A DNA stretch of 64,000 nucleotides. Origin: Longispora fulva. Its GTDB lineage: Bacteria > Actinomycetota > Actinomycetes > Mycobacteriales > Micromonosporaceae. The DNA lies in the NCBI RefSeq assembly GCF_015751905.1, contig NZ_JADOUF010000001.1, forward strand, positions 7,874,001 through 7,938,000. Reading direction: 5' to 3'. The position numbers and the translations under genes were made by a program. Positions within the stretch are counted from its first letter, which is position 1. Every line of letters starts with the position of its first letter. Below the pieces are notes generated by a model. That model did no database searches, had not been told where the DNA came from, and was given only the letters and a program-made list of their open reading frames with translations. Positions 53,907-63,559 of this stretch are shown here, one piece after another.

Positions 53907-53960
53907 GAGGGCCGGCGCTGGCGGGGCACAGCCCACCGTAATCATATGATGGGTTTGATC
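53907..53960 (-). repeat. dispersed intergenic repeat, copy B
   Basis: On the minus strand begins GATCAAACCCATCAT (53946-53960), continues ATGATTACGGTGGG and ends GCGCCGGCCCTC (53907-53918). Most complete single copy. It begins just after the DUF397 gene. Confidence 0.7.
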
Positions 53961-54017
53961 TGGGTCCCTTGAGGATGGTCGGGCAGCTGACTGCGGGCTG
54001 CTGTCGCGGGCCCGACG

Positions 54018-54917
54018 ATGGACGGCATGACGCGGAACCAGCGGATTCTGCTCGTGCTCCTCATCGTGGCCATGCTCGGGCTGGCCGTCACGTTCTACCT
54101 GGTCGGGCTCGAACGGTCCGAGAAACTGTCCGGCGTCCTCGGCTCGATCTACGGCGTCGTCGGCGTGATCGGCGGGATCTACGCGCTGGTGGAGCGCAAG
54201 CCGACGCCGATCGGTGAGCAGGACACGATCGAGTTCCCGGTGCCGGCCCGGCCGGGGCGCGCCGAACGCCGGACGCTGTACAGCCTGGTCGTGCTGCTGA
54301 CTCTCGCGCTCGTCGGGGCGGTGCTGGTGCCGTTGCTGATCCGGCACGACGGCGGCGCGCCGGACGCCCGGCAGCCGGGCCCCCAGGTCAGCAGCCCTGT
54401 CCCGCAGCCGGGACCGGCCACGTCCCCGAGCACCGGCGGAGGCGGAGGCGGAGGCGGTGGTGGCACCCAGGGGGACCCGGCCAAGCGCACCACCGCGCCC
54501 ACGGTCGCGCCCACCACGCCGCCGGCACCCCCGCGGCCGACCCCGACGCCGTTCGTGACCACGGCGGCGACGGAGTTCACCCTCTTCGACCGCGACGGGG
54601 TGTCCTTCGCCGGCGGCTGGGCCAACCAGCTCGCCAACGGCGGGGGCGGCGACATCTCCTACGACGACGGCAACCACCAGTTGAACTACTACGAGGCGGC
54701 CGACACCGACGACACGAGCCATTCCGGGTGCCGGGCGGCGACCGTGCACCAGCTCGCCTTCAAGCTCGAACAGGTGCCGACGGGGACGACGTTCTGCCGG
54801 GCCGAGGGCGTGAACGGTAACGACCGGCGGGTGTCCTACGTCGTGATCGTGGCGAAGGGCTTCGACATTCCGCAGCCGTACGTCAAGGTCCGGGTCTATT
54901 TCGTGACGGCGAGCTGA
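54018..54917 (+). CDS. membrane protein with poly-Gly/Pro linker and extracellular Cys domain
   Basis: 299 residues, no named family. Two hydrophobic helices near the N-terminus (ILLVLLIVAMLGLAVTFYL and SGVLGSIYGVVGVIGGIYAL), a third around residue 90 (LYSLVVLLTLALVGAVLVPLLI), a low-complexity linker with a ten-Gly run and TTPPAPPRPTPTP, then a C-terminal domain of about 110 residues with HSGCRAATVHQ and GTTFCRAEGV, whose two Cys may form a disulfide outside the cell. ATG 54018 or 54027 could start it. It lies in the accessory segment. Confidence 0.7.
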   Translation: MDGMTRNQRILLVLLIVAMLGLAVTFYLVGLERSEKLSGVLGSIYGVVGVIGGIYALVERKPTPIGEQDTIEFPVPARPGRAERRTLYSLVVLLTLALVGAVLVPLLIRHDGGAPDARQPGPQVSSPVPQPGPATSPSTGGGGGGGGGGTQGDPAKRTTAPTVAPTTPPAPPRPTPTPFVTTAATEFTLFDRDGVSFAGGWANQLANGGGGDISYDDGNHQLNYYEAADTDDTSHSGCRAATVHQLAFKLEQVPTGTTFCRAEGVNGNDRRVSYVVIVAKGFDIPQPYVKVRVYFVTAS

Positions 54918-55022
54918 CCGGTGACCCGGCGGCACCGCCGTTCACCGTCTGCTCGGCAGGACCCCGTCTTAAACCTCGTGCCCCGACAGATTTCCGACAT
55001 CACCCAGAGTGACCTGCGAGGG

Positions 55023-55034
55023 TACGCTTCAGCC
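55023..55034 (+). promoter_or_regulatory. leaderless promoter of the membrane gene at 55035
   Basis: TACGCT (55023-55028), six bases, then ATG 55035; no ribosome binding site between. Confidence 0.5.
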
Positions 55035-55361
55035 ATGATGCCCGCCGGTGCGAACCTCGGCGGCCGTACCGCAGGCTGTGGCGCCGCCTTCGTGTTCTAC
55101 GTGCCGGCCCTCGTCCTCGCCTGGATGCTCGCCCGACTGCTCCCGGACGACCTGCCGTGGTGGGGCCGGTTCGCGGTCGGGGTGCTCGTCCTCGTCGTCT
55201 TCTCCGCGGCGCTCCTGCTCGTCGTCTCCCAGGTCGACCACTGGATCCGCACGCCCGGCGAGCAGGTGCCCGGGCGGGCCTGGGCCTTCTTCGGGGCCGG
55301 CCTGGTCGCGGGCGTCCCGCTGGCGTATCTGGGCAGCGAGCTGTTGTCTCGACTATTCTGA
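55035..55361 (+). CDS. small three-helix membrane protein
   Basis: 108 residues with three hydrophobic helices: [39 protein letters not shown] and [21 protein letters not shown]. No family recognised. The frame is open back to 54921 but ATG 55035 sits at a leaderless promoter. It is 133 bases upstream of gltB on the same strand and independent in appearance. Confidence 0.65.
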   Translation: MMPAGANLGGRTAGCGAAFVFYVPALVLAWMLARLLPDDLPWWGRFAVGVLVLVVFSAALLLVVSQVDHWIRTPGEQVPGRAWAFFGAGLVAGVPLAYLGSELLSRLF

Positions 55362-55387
55362 ATGCACTCATTCATCCGGTCGTTACT

Positions 55388-55435
55388 TTGATCACAAGAC
55401 GGGTGTACTGCTAGGCGCGTTCCGTCGCGTACACT
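55388..55435 (+). promoter_or_regulatory. candidate gltB promoter region
   Basis: Two options lie in the gap: TTGATC (55388-55393) with TAGGCG (55412-55417) at an 18-base spacing, and a TACACT hexamer (55430-55435) 59 bases before the ATG. Neither is proven. Confidence 0.35.
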
Positions 55436-55494
55436 CAGTTCCACCTATCGGGCCGACGCTGTCCCGCCACCATGCGACCGCGTCAGGAGGCTCG

Positions 55495-58400
55495 ATGCCT
55501 GGTTCCCGCATCCCCGCACTCCAGGGCCTTTACGATCCCGCCAACGAACACGATGCCTGTGGCGTCGCCTTCGTGGCGGATCTGCGTGGCGCATCCCACG
55601 ATGTGGTCAGCAAGGGGTTGTCCGCCCTGGTCCGCATGGAGCACCGGGGCGCGCAGGGCGCGGATCCCGGTACGGGCGACGGTGCGGGCATCATGATCCA
55701 GATCCCGGACGCGTACTACCGGGCCACGGTCGACTTCGACCTGCCCCCGGCCGGCCACTACGCCACCGGCCTCGTGTTCATGGAGTCGGACGACACCCGG
55801 GTGCTGGAGAAGTACGCGATCGCCGAGCACGCCCACATCCTCGGCTGGCGCGACGTCCCGATCGACGAGACCGGCCTCGGCGAGGACGCCGTCGACGCGA
55901 TGCCCGTCATCCGGCAGGTCTTCCTCGCCTCCGACGAGGGCAAGAGCGGCATGGACCTCGAGCGGGTCGTGTACTGCGTCCGCAAGCAGGCCGAACGCGA
56001 GTCCCGCGAACGCGGCGCGCCCCTGTACTTCCCGTCGCTGTCCACCCGGACGATCGTGTACAAGGGCATGCTCACCCCGGCGCAGCTCGGCACCTTCTTC
56101 CCGGAGCTGTCCGACCCCCGGATCGTCAGCGCCCTCGCCCTGGTGCACAGCAGGTTCTCCACCAACACGTTCCCGTCGTGGCCGCTGGCGCACCCGTACC
56201 GGCTGGTGGCGCACAACGGGGAGATCAACACGATCAAGGGCAACCGGAACTGGATGGCCGCCCGCGAGGCCCTGCTGGACAGCGACGTGCTGCCCGGCCG
56301 GATCAAGCGGCTGTTCCCGATCACCACGCCCGGGGCCAGCGACTCCGCGACCTTCGACGAGGTCCTCGAACTGCTGCACCTGTCCGGGCGGAGCCTGCCG
56401 CACGCGGTGCTGATGATGGTGCCCGAGGCATGGGAGAACGACCCGGACATGGACCCCGCCAAGCGGGCGTTCTACCAGTTCCACGGTTCGCTGATGGAGC
56501 CATGGGACGGGCCGGCCTGCGTCGCGTTCACCGACGGCACCCGGATCGGGGCCGTCCTCGACCGCAACGGGCTGCGGCCGGCGCGCTGGTGGCGCACGTC
56601 CGACGACCTGGTCATCCTCGCCAGCGAGGCCGGCGTCGTGGACCTGGACCCGGCGACAGTGATCGCCAAGGGCCGGCTCCAGCCGGGCCGGATGTTCCTG
56701 GTCGACACCGCCGCGCACGCCATCGTGTCCGACGACGAGGTCAAGGCGGAGCTGGCCGCCGAGCAGCCCTACGCCGACTGGCTGCACGCCGGGCTGATGC
56801 ACCTGGAGACCTTGCCGGAGCGCGAGCACATCGTCTACACCCACGCCTCGGTGCTCCGCCGGCAGCAGACGTTCGGCTACACGGCCGAGGAGCTGCGCCT
56901 GCTGCTCGCCCCGATGGCCGTGTCCGGCGCGGAGCCCCTCGGTTCGATGGGTACCGACACGCCGATCGCCGCGCTGTCCAAGCGCCCCCGGCTGCTGTAC
57001 GACTACTTCAGCCAGCTGTTCGCGCAGGTCACCAACCCGCCGCTGGACGCGATCCGCGAGGAGCTGGTCACCAGCGTCGCGACCACGATCGGGCCGGAGC
57101 ACAACCTGCTCGACCCGGGCCCGGCGAGCTGCCGGCAGATCACCCTGCCCTACCCGGTGATCGACAACGACGAGCTGGCCAAGATCCTGTCGATCGACGA
57201 GGACGGCAACCTGCCCGGCTTCCAGGCCGTGCGGGTCTCCGGGCTGTACCGGGTCGCCGACGGCGCGGCCGGCATGAAGGCCCGGATCACCGAGATCTGC
57301 CGGCACGTGTCCGAGGCGATCGCCGACGGCGTGCGGATCCTCGTGCTGTCCGACCGCGACTCCACCGCCGACCTGGCACCGATCCCGTCGCTGCTGCTCA
57401 CGGCCGCCGTGCACCAGCACCTGGTCCGCGAGCAGACCCGCACGATGACCTCCCTGGTCGTCGAGTCGGGCGACTGCCGGGCCGTGCACCACGTCGCGCT
57501 GCTCATCGGGTACGGGGCGGCGGCGGTCAACCCGTACCTCGCCCTGGAGTCCGTCGAGGACCTGATCAGCACCGGTGGGCTCGACCTCGCCCCGGCCAAG
57601 GCGGTGCGCAACTACGTCAAGGCGCTCGGCAAGGGCGTCCTCAAGGTGATGTCGAAGATGGGCATCTCCACGGTCAGCTCGTACTGCGGCGCCCAGGTCT
57701 TCGAGGCCATCGGCCTGTCCACCGAGCTGGTCGGGCGCTACTTCGCCGGCACCACCGCCCGGCTCGGCGGCATCGGGCTCGACGGCGTGGCCGACGCGGT
57801 CGCCCAGCGGCACGCGGCGGCGTACGGCGGGGCGAGCGAGCTGGGCACGGGCGGGGAGTACCAGTACCGGCGCGACGGGGAGGTGCACCTCTTCAACCCG
57901 GAGACCGTGTTCCTGCTCCAGCACGCGACGCGGTCGAAGCAGTTCGACGTGTTCCGCAAGTACACGGAAAAGGTCGATGGTCTGACGGCCGACAGCGGTT
58001 CCCTGCGCGGACTGCTGGGCTTCGCCGACACGTCGCCGGTGCCCCTCGACGAGGTCGAGCCCGCGTCGGAGATCGTCAAGCGGTTCAACACCGGCGCGAT
58101 GTCCTACGGCTCGATCAGCGCCGAGGCGCACACCGACCTGGCGATCGCGATGAACCGCCTCGGCGCGAAGTCCAACACCGGCGAGGGCGGCGAGGACCCT
58201 GAGCGGCTCTACGACCCCGCGCGGCGCAGCGCCGTCAAGCAGGTCGCGTCGGGCCGGTTCGGGGTGACCAGCGAGTACCTGGTCAACGCCGACGACATCC
58301 AGATCAAGATGGCCCAGGGCGCCAAGCCCGGCGAGGGCGGCCAGCTGCCCGGCAACAAGGTGTGGCCCTGGGTCGCCAAGACCCGGCACTCCACGCCCGG

Positions 58401-59889
58401 CGTCGGGCTGATCTCGCCGCCGCCGCACCACGACATCTACTCGATCGAGGACCTCGCCCAGCTCATCCACGACCTGAAGAACGCCAACGACGCGGCCCGC
58501 ATCCACGTCAAGCTGGTGTCCGAGGTCGGCGTGGGCACCGTCGCGGCCGGCGTGGCCAAGACCAAGGCCGACGTCATCCTGATCTCGGGCCACGACGGCG
58601 GTACCGGCGCCTCGCCGATGAACTCCCTCAAGCACGCCGGCGCCCCCTGGGAGCTCGGGCTCGCCGAGGCCCAGCAGACCCTGCTGCTCAACGGCCTGCG
58701 CGAGCGGGTCACGGTGCAGGTCGACGGCCAGCTCAAGACCGGCCGGGACGTGATCGTGGCCGCGCTGCTCGGGGCCGAGGAGTTCGGCTTCGCCACCGCG
58801 CCGCTGATCGTGCAGGGCTGCGTGATGATGCGGGTCTGCCACCTCGACACCTGCCCGGTGGGCATCGCCACCCAGGACCCGGTGCTGCGCGAGCGGTACA
58901 CCGGAAAGCCCGAGTTCGTGGAGAACTTCTTCCTGTTCCTGGCCGAGGAGGTGCGGGGCTACCTCGCGGCCCTCGGGCTCCGGACGATCGACGAGGCCGT
59001 CGGTCGCGTCGAGCTGCTCCGGCAGACCTCCGGCGACCTCGACCTGGCTCCGGTGCTGCACATGCCGGACGTGGACTCCGCCCGGCGGCGCACCACCACC
59101 CAGAGCCACGACCTGTCGAAGATCGACCTGGACCTCGTGTCCCGGTGGACCCCCGGCCGGCCGCTGCGCGCCACCCTCGACGTGCACAACACCGACCGGT
59201 CGGTCGGCACCCTGCTCGGTTCCGCCGTCACCCGGCACGCCGGCGGCGCGGGCCTGCCCGACGGCACGATCGACATCACCCTGCGGGGCACCGCCGGGCA
59301 GTCGCTCGGCGCGTTCCTGCCGCGCGGCGTCACCCTGCGGCTCTACGGCGACGCCAACGACTACGTCGCCAAGGGCCTGTCGGGTGGCCGGATCGTGCTC
59401 CGGCCGTTCGTGTCCGCCCGGTTCGCGGCGTCCCAGCAGGTCATCGCCGGCAACACCATCCTGTACGGCGCCACCTCCGGCTCCTTCCACGCCTCCGGCC
59501 AGGTCGGCGAGCGGTTCGCCGTCCGCAACTCCGGGGCGCTCGGCGTCGTGGAGGGCGTGGGGGACCACGGCTGCGAGTACATGACCGGCGGCACCGTCGT
59601 CGTCCTCGGCCGGACCGGGCGCAACTTCGCGGCCGGCATGTCCGGCGGCGTCGCGTACGTGCTCGACCTCGACCCGGTCATGGTCAACCGCGAGCTGGTC
59701 GACCTGGAGCCGGTCGCGGATCCAGCGGCTCTGAAGGGCATCGTCGCCCAGCACCTCGAACTGACCGGCTCCACCACGGCGGCGCTCCTGCTGTCCGAGT
59801 GGGACCCGGCGCGGTTCACCCAGGTGATGTCCCGGGAGTACAAGGCGGCGCTGGCCGTGGTTGCAGAGAGGCAGGTCGTCCATGCCTGA
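55495..59889 (+). CDS. gltB: glutamate synthase, large subunit
   Basis: Nitrogen assimilation enzyme making glutamate from glutamine and 2-oxoglutarate. The N-terminal Ntn glutaminase has its nucleophile Cys at residue 22 ([13 protein letters not shown]), implying removal of a 21-residue propeptide. Central domain, FMN synthase barrel ([32 protein letters not shown], seen as [10 protein letters not shown] and SNTGEGGED), the 3Fe-4S Cys cluster [17 protein letters not shown] near residue 1110, and the C-terminal beta-helix with [11 protein letters not shown] follows AGGAGG. 1464 residues. Overlaps gltD by eight bases. Confidence 0.97.
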   Translation: MPGSRIPALQGLYDPANEHDACGVAFVADLRGASHDVVSKGLSALVRMEHRGAQGADPGTGDGAGIMIQIPDAYYRATVDFDLPPAGHYATGLVFMESDDTRVLEKYAIAEHAHILGWRDVPIDETGLGEDAVDAMPVIRQVFLASDEGKSGMDLERVVYCVRKQAERESRERGAPLYFPSLSTRTIVYKGMLTPAQLGTFFPELSDPRIVSALALVHSRFSTNTFPSWPLAHPYRLVAHNGEINTIKGNRNWMAAREALLDSDVLPGRIKRLFPITTPGASDSATFDEVLELLHLSGRSLPHAVLMMVPEAWENDPDMDPAKRAFYQFHGSLMEPWDGPACVAFTDGTRIGAVLDRNGLRPARWWRTSDDLVILASEAGVVDLDPATVIAKGRLQPGRMFLVDTAAHAIVSDDEVKAELAAEQPYADWLHAGLMHLETLPEREHIVYTHASVLRRQQTFGYTAEELRLLLAPMAVSGAEPLGSMGTDTPIAALSKRPRLLYDYFSQLFAQVTNPPLDAIREELVTSVATTIGPEHNLLDPGPASCRQITLPYPVIDNDELAKILSIDEDGNLPGFQAVRVSGLYRVADGAAGMKARITEICRHVSEAIADGVRILVLSDRDSTADLAPIPSLLLTAAVHQHLVREQTRTMTSLVVESGDCRAVHHVALLIGYGAAAVNPYLALESVEDLISTGGLDLAPAKAVRNYVKALGKGVLKVMSKMGISTVSSYCGAQVFEAIGLSTELVGRYFAGTTARLGGIGLDGVADAVAQRHAAAYGGASELGTGGEYQYRRDGEVHLFNPETVFLLQHATRSKQFDVFRKYTEKVDGLTADSGSLRGLLGFADTSPVPLDEVEPASEIVKRFNTGAMSYGSISAEAHTDLAIAMNRLGAKSNTGEGGEDPERLYDPARRSAVKQVASGRFGVTSEYLVNADDIQIKMAQGAKPGEGGQLPGNKVWPWVAKTRHSTPGVGLISPPPHHDIYSIEDLAQLIHDLKNANDAARIHVKLVSEVGVGTVAAGVAKTKADVILISGHDGGTGASPMNSLKHAGAPWELGLAEAQQTLLLNGLRERVTVQVDGQLKTGRDVIVAALLGAEEFGFATAPLIVQGCVMMRVCHLDTCPVGIATQDPVLRERYTGKPEFVENFFLFLAEEVRGYLAALGLRTIDEAVGRVELLRQTSGDLDLAPVLHMPDVDSARRRTTTQSHDLSKIDLDLVSRWTPGRPLRATLDVHNTDRSVGTLLGSAVTRHAGGAGLPDGTIDITLRGTAGQSLGAFLPRGVTLRLYGDANDYVAKGLSGGRIVLRPFVSARFAASQQVIAGNTILYGATSGSFHASGQVGERFAVRNSGALGVVEGVGDHGCEYMTGGTVVVLGRTGRNFAAGMSGGVAYVLDLDPVMVNRELVDLEPVADPAALKGIVAQHLELTGSTTAALLLSEWDPARFTQVMSREYKAALAVVAERQVVHA

Positions 59890-61291
59890 TCCGAAGGGCT
59901 TCCTCACCCACGGCCGCCAGACGGCTCCCCGCCGGCCGGTGCCGGTCCGGATCTCCGACTGGCGCGAGGTCTATCTGCCCGCGTCCGACGAGCTGCTGAA
60001 GAACCAGGCGTCGCGGTGCATGGACTGCGGCATCCCGTTCTGCCACGACGGCTGCCCGCTCGGCAACCGGATCCCGGACTGGAACGACCTGGTCCGCACC
60101 GGCCGGTACGACGCCGCGGCCGAGCAGCTGTACGCCACGAACAACTTCCCGGAGTTCACCGGCCGGCTGTGCCCCGCCCCGTGCGAGGCGGCCTGCGTGC
60201 TCGGCATCGCGTCCGACGCGGTCACGATCAAGCAGGTCGAGCAGGCGATCGGGGACCGGGCGTCCCTGGCCCCCGGTGTCGTCGCCCCGGCCACCGGCCG
60301 GCGGATCGCGGTCGTCGGCTCCGGCCCCGCCGGGCTCGCCGCGGCGCAGCAGCTGGTCCGGGCCGGGCACGCCGTGACCGTCTTCGAACGCGACGACGCC
60401 CCCGGCGGCCTGCTCCGCTACGGCATCCCGGACTTCAAGCTGGAGAAGACCGTCCTCGACGCCCGGCTCGACCAGCTCCGTCTTGAGGGCGTGGTCTTCG
60501 AGTGCGGTGTCAACGTCACCGACCTGGCCGCGCTCCGGGAGTCCTTCGACGCCGTCCTGCTCGCCGTCGGGGCCCTCGCCGGCCGCGAGGTCGACACCCC
60601 CGGCCGGCACCTGGCCGGCGTGCACCAGGCCATGGAACACCTCGTCGAGGCCAACCGGTGGATCGCGTTCGGCGAACAGCCGGTCATCGACGCGGCCGGC
60701 AAGCACGTCGTCATCATCGGCGGCGGCGACACGGCCGCTGACTGCCTGGGCGTCGCCCACCGGCAGGGCGCGGCCTCCGTGACCCAGCTCGACCGGTACC
60801 CGGTGCCGCCCACCAGCCGCGACGGCGACCGCGACCCGTGGCCCACGTGGCCCTGGCTGCTGCGCGACTACGCGGCGCACGAGGAGGGCGGCGAGCGCGC
60901 CTTCGGGGTTGCGGTCTCGGAGTTCGAGGGCGCCGACGGTCAGGTCACCGGCGTGCGGATCGACGAGGTGACCGTCGTCAACCGGGTGGCCACCCCGGTG
61001 CCCGGCACCTCGCGGGTACTGCCCGCCGACCTGGTCCTCCTCGCGATCGGCTTCGCCGGCACCGACTCCCCGCTGGGGCTCGCCGAGGGCGGGCGCTTCC
61101 CGGCAGGCGACGACTGGCAGACGGGCACCGACGGCGTGTTCGTGGCCGGGGACGCGCACCGGGGCGCATCGCTCATCGTGTGGGCGATCGCCGAGGGGCG
61201 CGCGGCGGCCTCGGCGATCCACTCCTACCTGGGCGGGACCGGCGCGTTGCCGGCTCCGGTGCGCCCGACGTCGGCGGCACTGACGGTGTAG
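59882..61291 (+). CDS. gltD: glutamate synthase, small subunit
   Basis: NADPH-oxidising partner of GltB, 469 residues. N-terminal Fe-S region with [17 protein letters not shown] and [15 protein letters not shown] loop [20 protein letters not shown] loop [14 protein letters not shown], and the second FAD motif [19 protein letters not shown] 59882 inside the end of gltB, so translation is likely coupled to keep subunits equal. Confidence 0.97.
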   Translation: MPDPKGFLTHGRQTAPRRPVPVRISDWREVYLPASDELLKNQASRCMDCGIPFCHDGCPLGNRIPDWNDLVRTGRYDAAAEQLYATNNFPEFTGRLCPAPCEAACVLGIASDAVTIKQVEQAIGDRASLAPGVVAPATGRRIAVVGSGPAGLAAAQQLVRAGHAVTVFERDDAPGGLLRYGIPDFKLEKTVLDARLDQLRLEGVVFECGVNVTDLAALRESFDAVLLAVGALAGREVDTPGRHLAGVHQAMEHLVEANRWIAFGEQPVIDAAGKHVVIIGGGDTAADCLGVAHRQGAASVTQLDRYPVPPTSRDGDRDPWPTWPWLLRDYAAHEEGGERAFGVAVSEFEGADGQVTGVRIDEVTVVNRVATPVPGTSRVLPADLVLLAIGFAGTDSPLGLAEGGRFPAGDDWQTGTDGVFVAGDAHRGASLIVWAIAEGRAAASAIHSYLGGTGALPAPVRPTSAALTV

Positions 61292-61389
61292 GTTCCGGCT
61301 CCGGGCGGGCTCCAGGCTCCGGCCGGCCCCGGGCGGGCTTCGGCCCGGCTCGGCCGGCTTCGGCCCGGCTGTCCGGACGGGTTTCCGGC
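61292..61389. repeat. CGG-rich direct repeats downstream of gltD
   Basis: Low-complexity DNA made of GGCTCCGG-like units, with the 14-mer GCTTCGGCCCGGCT present twice about 21 bases apart near 61337 and 61358. No gene. Confidence 0.45.
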
Positions 61390-61426
61390 CTGGTAGCGAC
61401 ACCTTTCTGCAAGGTGCCGCCACCAG
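61390..61426. terminator. bidirectional hairpin between gltD and the CBS gene
   Basis: 16-bp stem (61390-61405 with 61411-61426), with two G-U-compatible mismatches, around a TCTGC loop; it lies between convergent genes and can serve both. Confidence 0.75.
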
Positions 61427-61442
61427 GGGCCGGGCCCCGTGC

Positions 61443-61871
61443 TCACATGCTCGGCGGCGCCGAGTACACCGCGTTGCAGTACCGGGCGAGCTTCTCCTCC
61501 GAGATGTGCGTCGCCAGGTCCGCCTCGCTGATCATGCCGACCAGCCGCTTGTCGTCCATCACGGGCAACCGGCGGATCTTGTGGTCCTGCATCATCTTGA
61601 TGACCTCGTCCTCGTCGGCGTCGGCCTCCACCCAGAAGATCCGGCCCTGGGCCATCTCCGCCGCCGTGACCTTCGACGGGTCCAGCCCGTGCGCCACGCA
61701 CTTCACCACGATGTCGCGGTCGGTGATGATGCCCTTCAACCTGTTGTCGGACCCGCAGATGGGCAGCGAGCCGACGTTGCGGTCCCGCATCATCTGGGCC
61801 GCCCGGTCCAGGGTCTCCATCTCCGGTACGCATTCCACCCCGGCGTGCATGATGTCCCGCGCGCTGCTCAT
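61443..61871 (-). CDS. CBS-pair protein
   Basis: 142 residues made of two CBS motifs: ARDIMHAGVECVPEMETLDRAA with GSLPICGSDNRLKGIITDRDIV, and VEADADEDEVIKMMQDHKIRRLPV with LVGMISEADLATHI. Such stand-alone pairs bind adenine nucleotides or act as stress-linked sensors; the ligand is not evident. ATG 61871 has GAGGAGGG in front; an upstream in-frame start at 61955 would add 28 residues of Arg-rich sequence and is less likely. Confidence 0.9.
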   Translation of the reverse strand: MSSARDIMHAGVECVPEMETLDRAAQMMRDRNVGSLPICGSDNRLKGIITDRDIVVKCVAHGLDPSKVTAAEMAQGRIFWVEADADEDEVIKMMQDHKIRRLPVMDDKRLVGMISEADLATHISEEKLARYCNAVYSAPPSM

Positions 61872-62074
61872 GGTCCCTCCTCGGCTGTTCCTCCCCGTCC
61901 CCTGAGCATGCCGTCTGGGCGTCCCCCGCGAGGGCCGGATCCGAAAACCGCTCATGGTCGGGCCGCGTGATCCGCCAGCCTGAATTGATGGTTTCCGCGA
62001 GGAATGTTGACAGAAGTCATGGTTCTTATGGTGGGACGAGGGAGACCGGCGTCACGCTGGGCATACGCCGCGAC

Positions 62075-62087
62075 TAGGCTCGAACAC
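62075..62087 (+). promoter_or_regulatory. leaderless promoter of pyk
   Basis: TAGGCT (62075-62080), seven bases, then GTG 62088. A TTGACA at 62007-62012 with TATGGT (62027-62032) lies further upstream, but its 14-base spacing is short. The remainder of the 61872-62087 gap shows nothing else. Confidence 0.5.
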
Positions 62088-63515
62088 GTGACTCGTCGCG
62101 CGAAAATCGTCTGCACACTCGGCCCTGCTACCGCCACCCCGGAGCGTATCCGCGACCTCGTCGAGGCCGGAATGGATGTCGCCCGACTCAACTTCAGCCA
62201 CGGTACCCACGCCGACCACGAACGGGTGTACCACCTGGTCCGCGAGGCCGCCGACGCCACCGGGCGCGCGGTCGGGGTGCTCGCCGACCTGCAGGGCCCG
62301 AAGATCCGGCTCGGCAAGTTCGCCAACGGCCCCGTCGAGTGGCGCAACGGCGACCGGATCGTGATCACCAGCGACGACGTGCTCGGCACGGCGGACAGGG
62401 TGAGCTGCACGTACAAGAAGCTGCCCGCCGAGGTGAAGGCCGGCGACCGGCTGCTGATCGACGACGGCCGGCTCGCGCTCGAGGTGCTCGGCGTCGAGGG
62501 CGGCACGGACATCGAGGCCCTGGTCGTCGAGGGCGGCACGGTCTCCGACAACAAGGGCATCTCGCTGCCCAACGTCGCGGTGTCGGTGCCCGCGCTGAGC
62601 GAGAAGGACGCGGCCGACCTGCGGTTCGCCCTCGGCCTCAAGGTCGACATGGTCGCGCTGTCGTTCGTCCGCTCGCCCGACGACATCAAGCTCGTGCACG
62701 AGATCATGGACGAGGCCGGCGGCCGGGTGCCCGTGCTGGCCAAGATCGAGAAGCCGGAGGCCGTGGAGCGCCTCGACGCGATCGTGGACGCGTTCGACGG
62801 CATCATGGTGGCCCGGGGCGACCTCGGCGTCGAGCTGCCGCTGGAGCAGGTGCCGCTGGTCCAGAAGCGCGCCGTGCAGATGTGCCGCGAGGACGCCAAG
62901 CCGGTCATCGTGGCGACCCAGATGCTCGACTCCATGATCGAGAACTCCCGGCCGACCCGCGCGGAGGCCTCCGACGTGGCCAACGCCGTGCTCGACGGGG
63001 CGGACGCCGTGATGTTGTCGGGGGAGACCTCGGTCGGCAAGTACCCGATCCTGACGGTCTCCACGATGGCCCGGATCATTGAGACCACCGAGTCCGGCGA
63101 GCTCAAGGCCCCGAAGCTGCGGCACGCCCCGAAGACCCCGGGAGGCGCGATCACGGCGGCGGCGTTCCAGATCGCCGAGGCCGTCGACGCCCAGGCGCTC
63201 GTCGCGTTCAGCCAGACGGGCGACACGGTGCGCCGGCTCGCCCGGCTGCACTGCGAGCTACCGCTGCTCGCGTTCACCCCCGAGCCCTCGGTGCGCTGCC
63301 AGCTGGCGCTGTCCTGGGGCGTGGAGACGTTCCTGGTGCCGTTCGTGCAGCACACCGACGAGATGTTCCGCCAGGTCGACTCGGCGCTGCTTGGCCTCGG
63401 GGTGGCCACGCTCGGCGACTCGGTGATCATCGTGGCCGGCTCGCCCCCCGGCACCCCGGGATCGACCAACACCATCCGCCTGCACCGGCTGGGCGACCTG
63501 ACGGAGAATCGTTAG
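62088..63515 (+). CDS. pyk: pyruvate kinase
   Basis: Glycolytic enzyme making pyruvate and ATP from phosphoenolpyruvate. Seen: AKIVCTLGPATATPERI, MDVARLNFSHGTH, DLQGPKIRLGKF, VLAKIEKPEAVERLD with the catalytic Lys, GIMVARGDLGVELPLEQVP and TQMLDSMIENSRPTRAEASDVANA, given as VATQMLDSMI and SRPTRAEASD. GTG 62088 gives MTRRAKIVCTLGP, the usual start; the frame is open to 62004. 475 residues, normal. A thioesterase follows at 44 bases. Confidence 0.97.
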   Translation: MTRRAKIVCTLGPATATPERIRDLVEAGMDVARLNFSHGTHADHERVYHLVREAADATGRAVGVLADLQGPKIRLGKFANGPVEWRNGDRIVITSDDVLGTADRVSCTYKKLPAEVKAGDRLLIDDGRLALEVLGVEGGTDIEALVVEGGTVSDNKGISLPNVAVSVPALSEKDAADLRFALGLKVDMVALSFVRSPDDIKLVHEIMDEAGGRVPVLAKIEKPEAVERLDAIVDAFDGIMVARGDLGVELPLEQVPLVQKRAVQMCREDAKPVIVATQMLDSMIENSRPTRAEASDVANAVLDGADAVMLSGETSVGKYPILTVSTMARIIETTESGELKAPKLRHAPKTPGGAITAAAFQIAEAVDAQALVAFSQTGDTVRRLARLHCELPLLAFTPEPSVRCQLALSWGVETFLVPFVQHTDEMFRQVDSALLGLGVATLGDSVIIVAGSPPGTPGSTNTIRLHRLGDLTENR

Positions 63516-63559
63516 GGAATCCGCCGCCGTAGCGGCATCGAACGAAGTGGGATGACGCT

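Noticed and set aside
55483-59907. 1474-codon open frame on the minus strand opposite gltB
   Set aside because: Same GC effect; low-complexity product, no family, and gltB fully explains the region.
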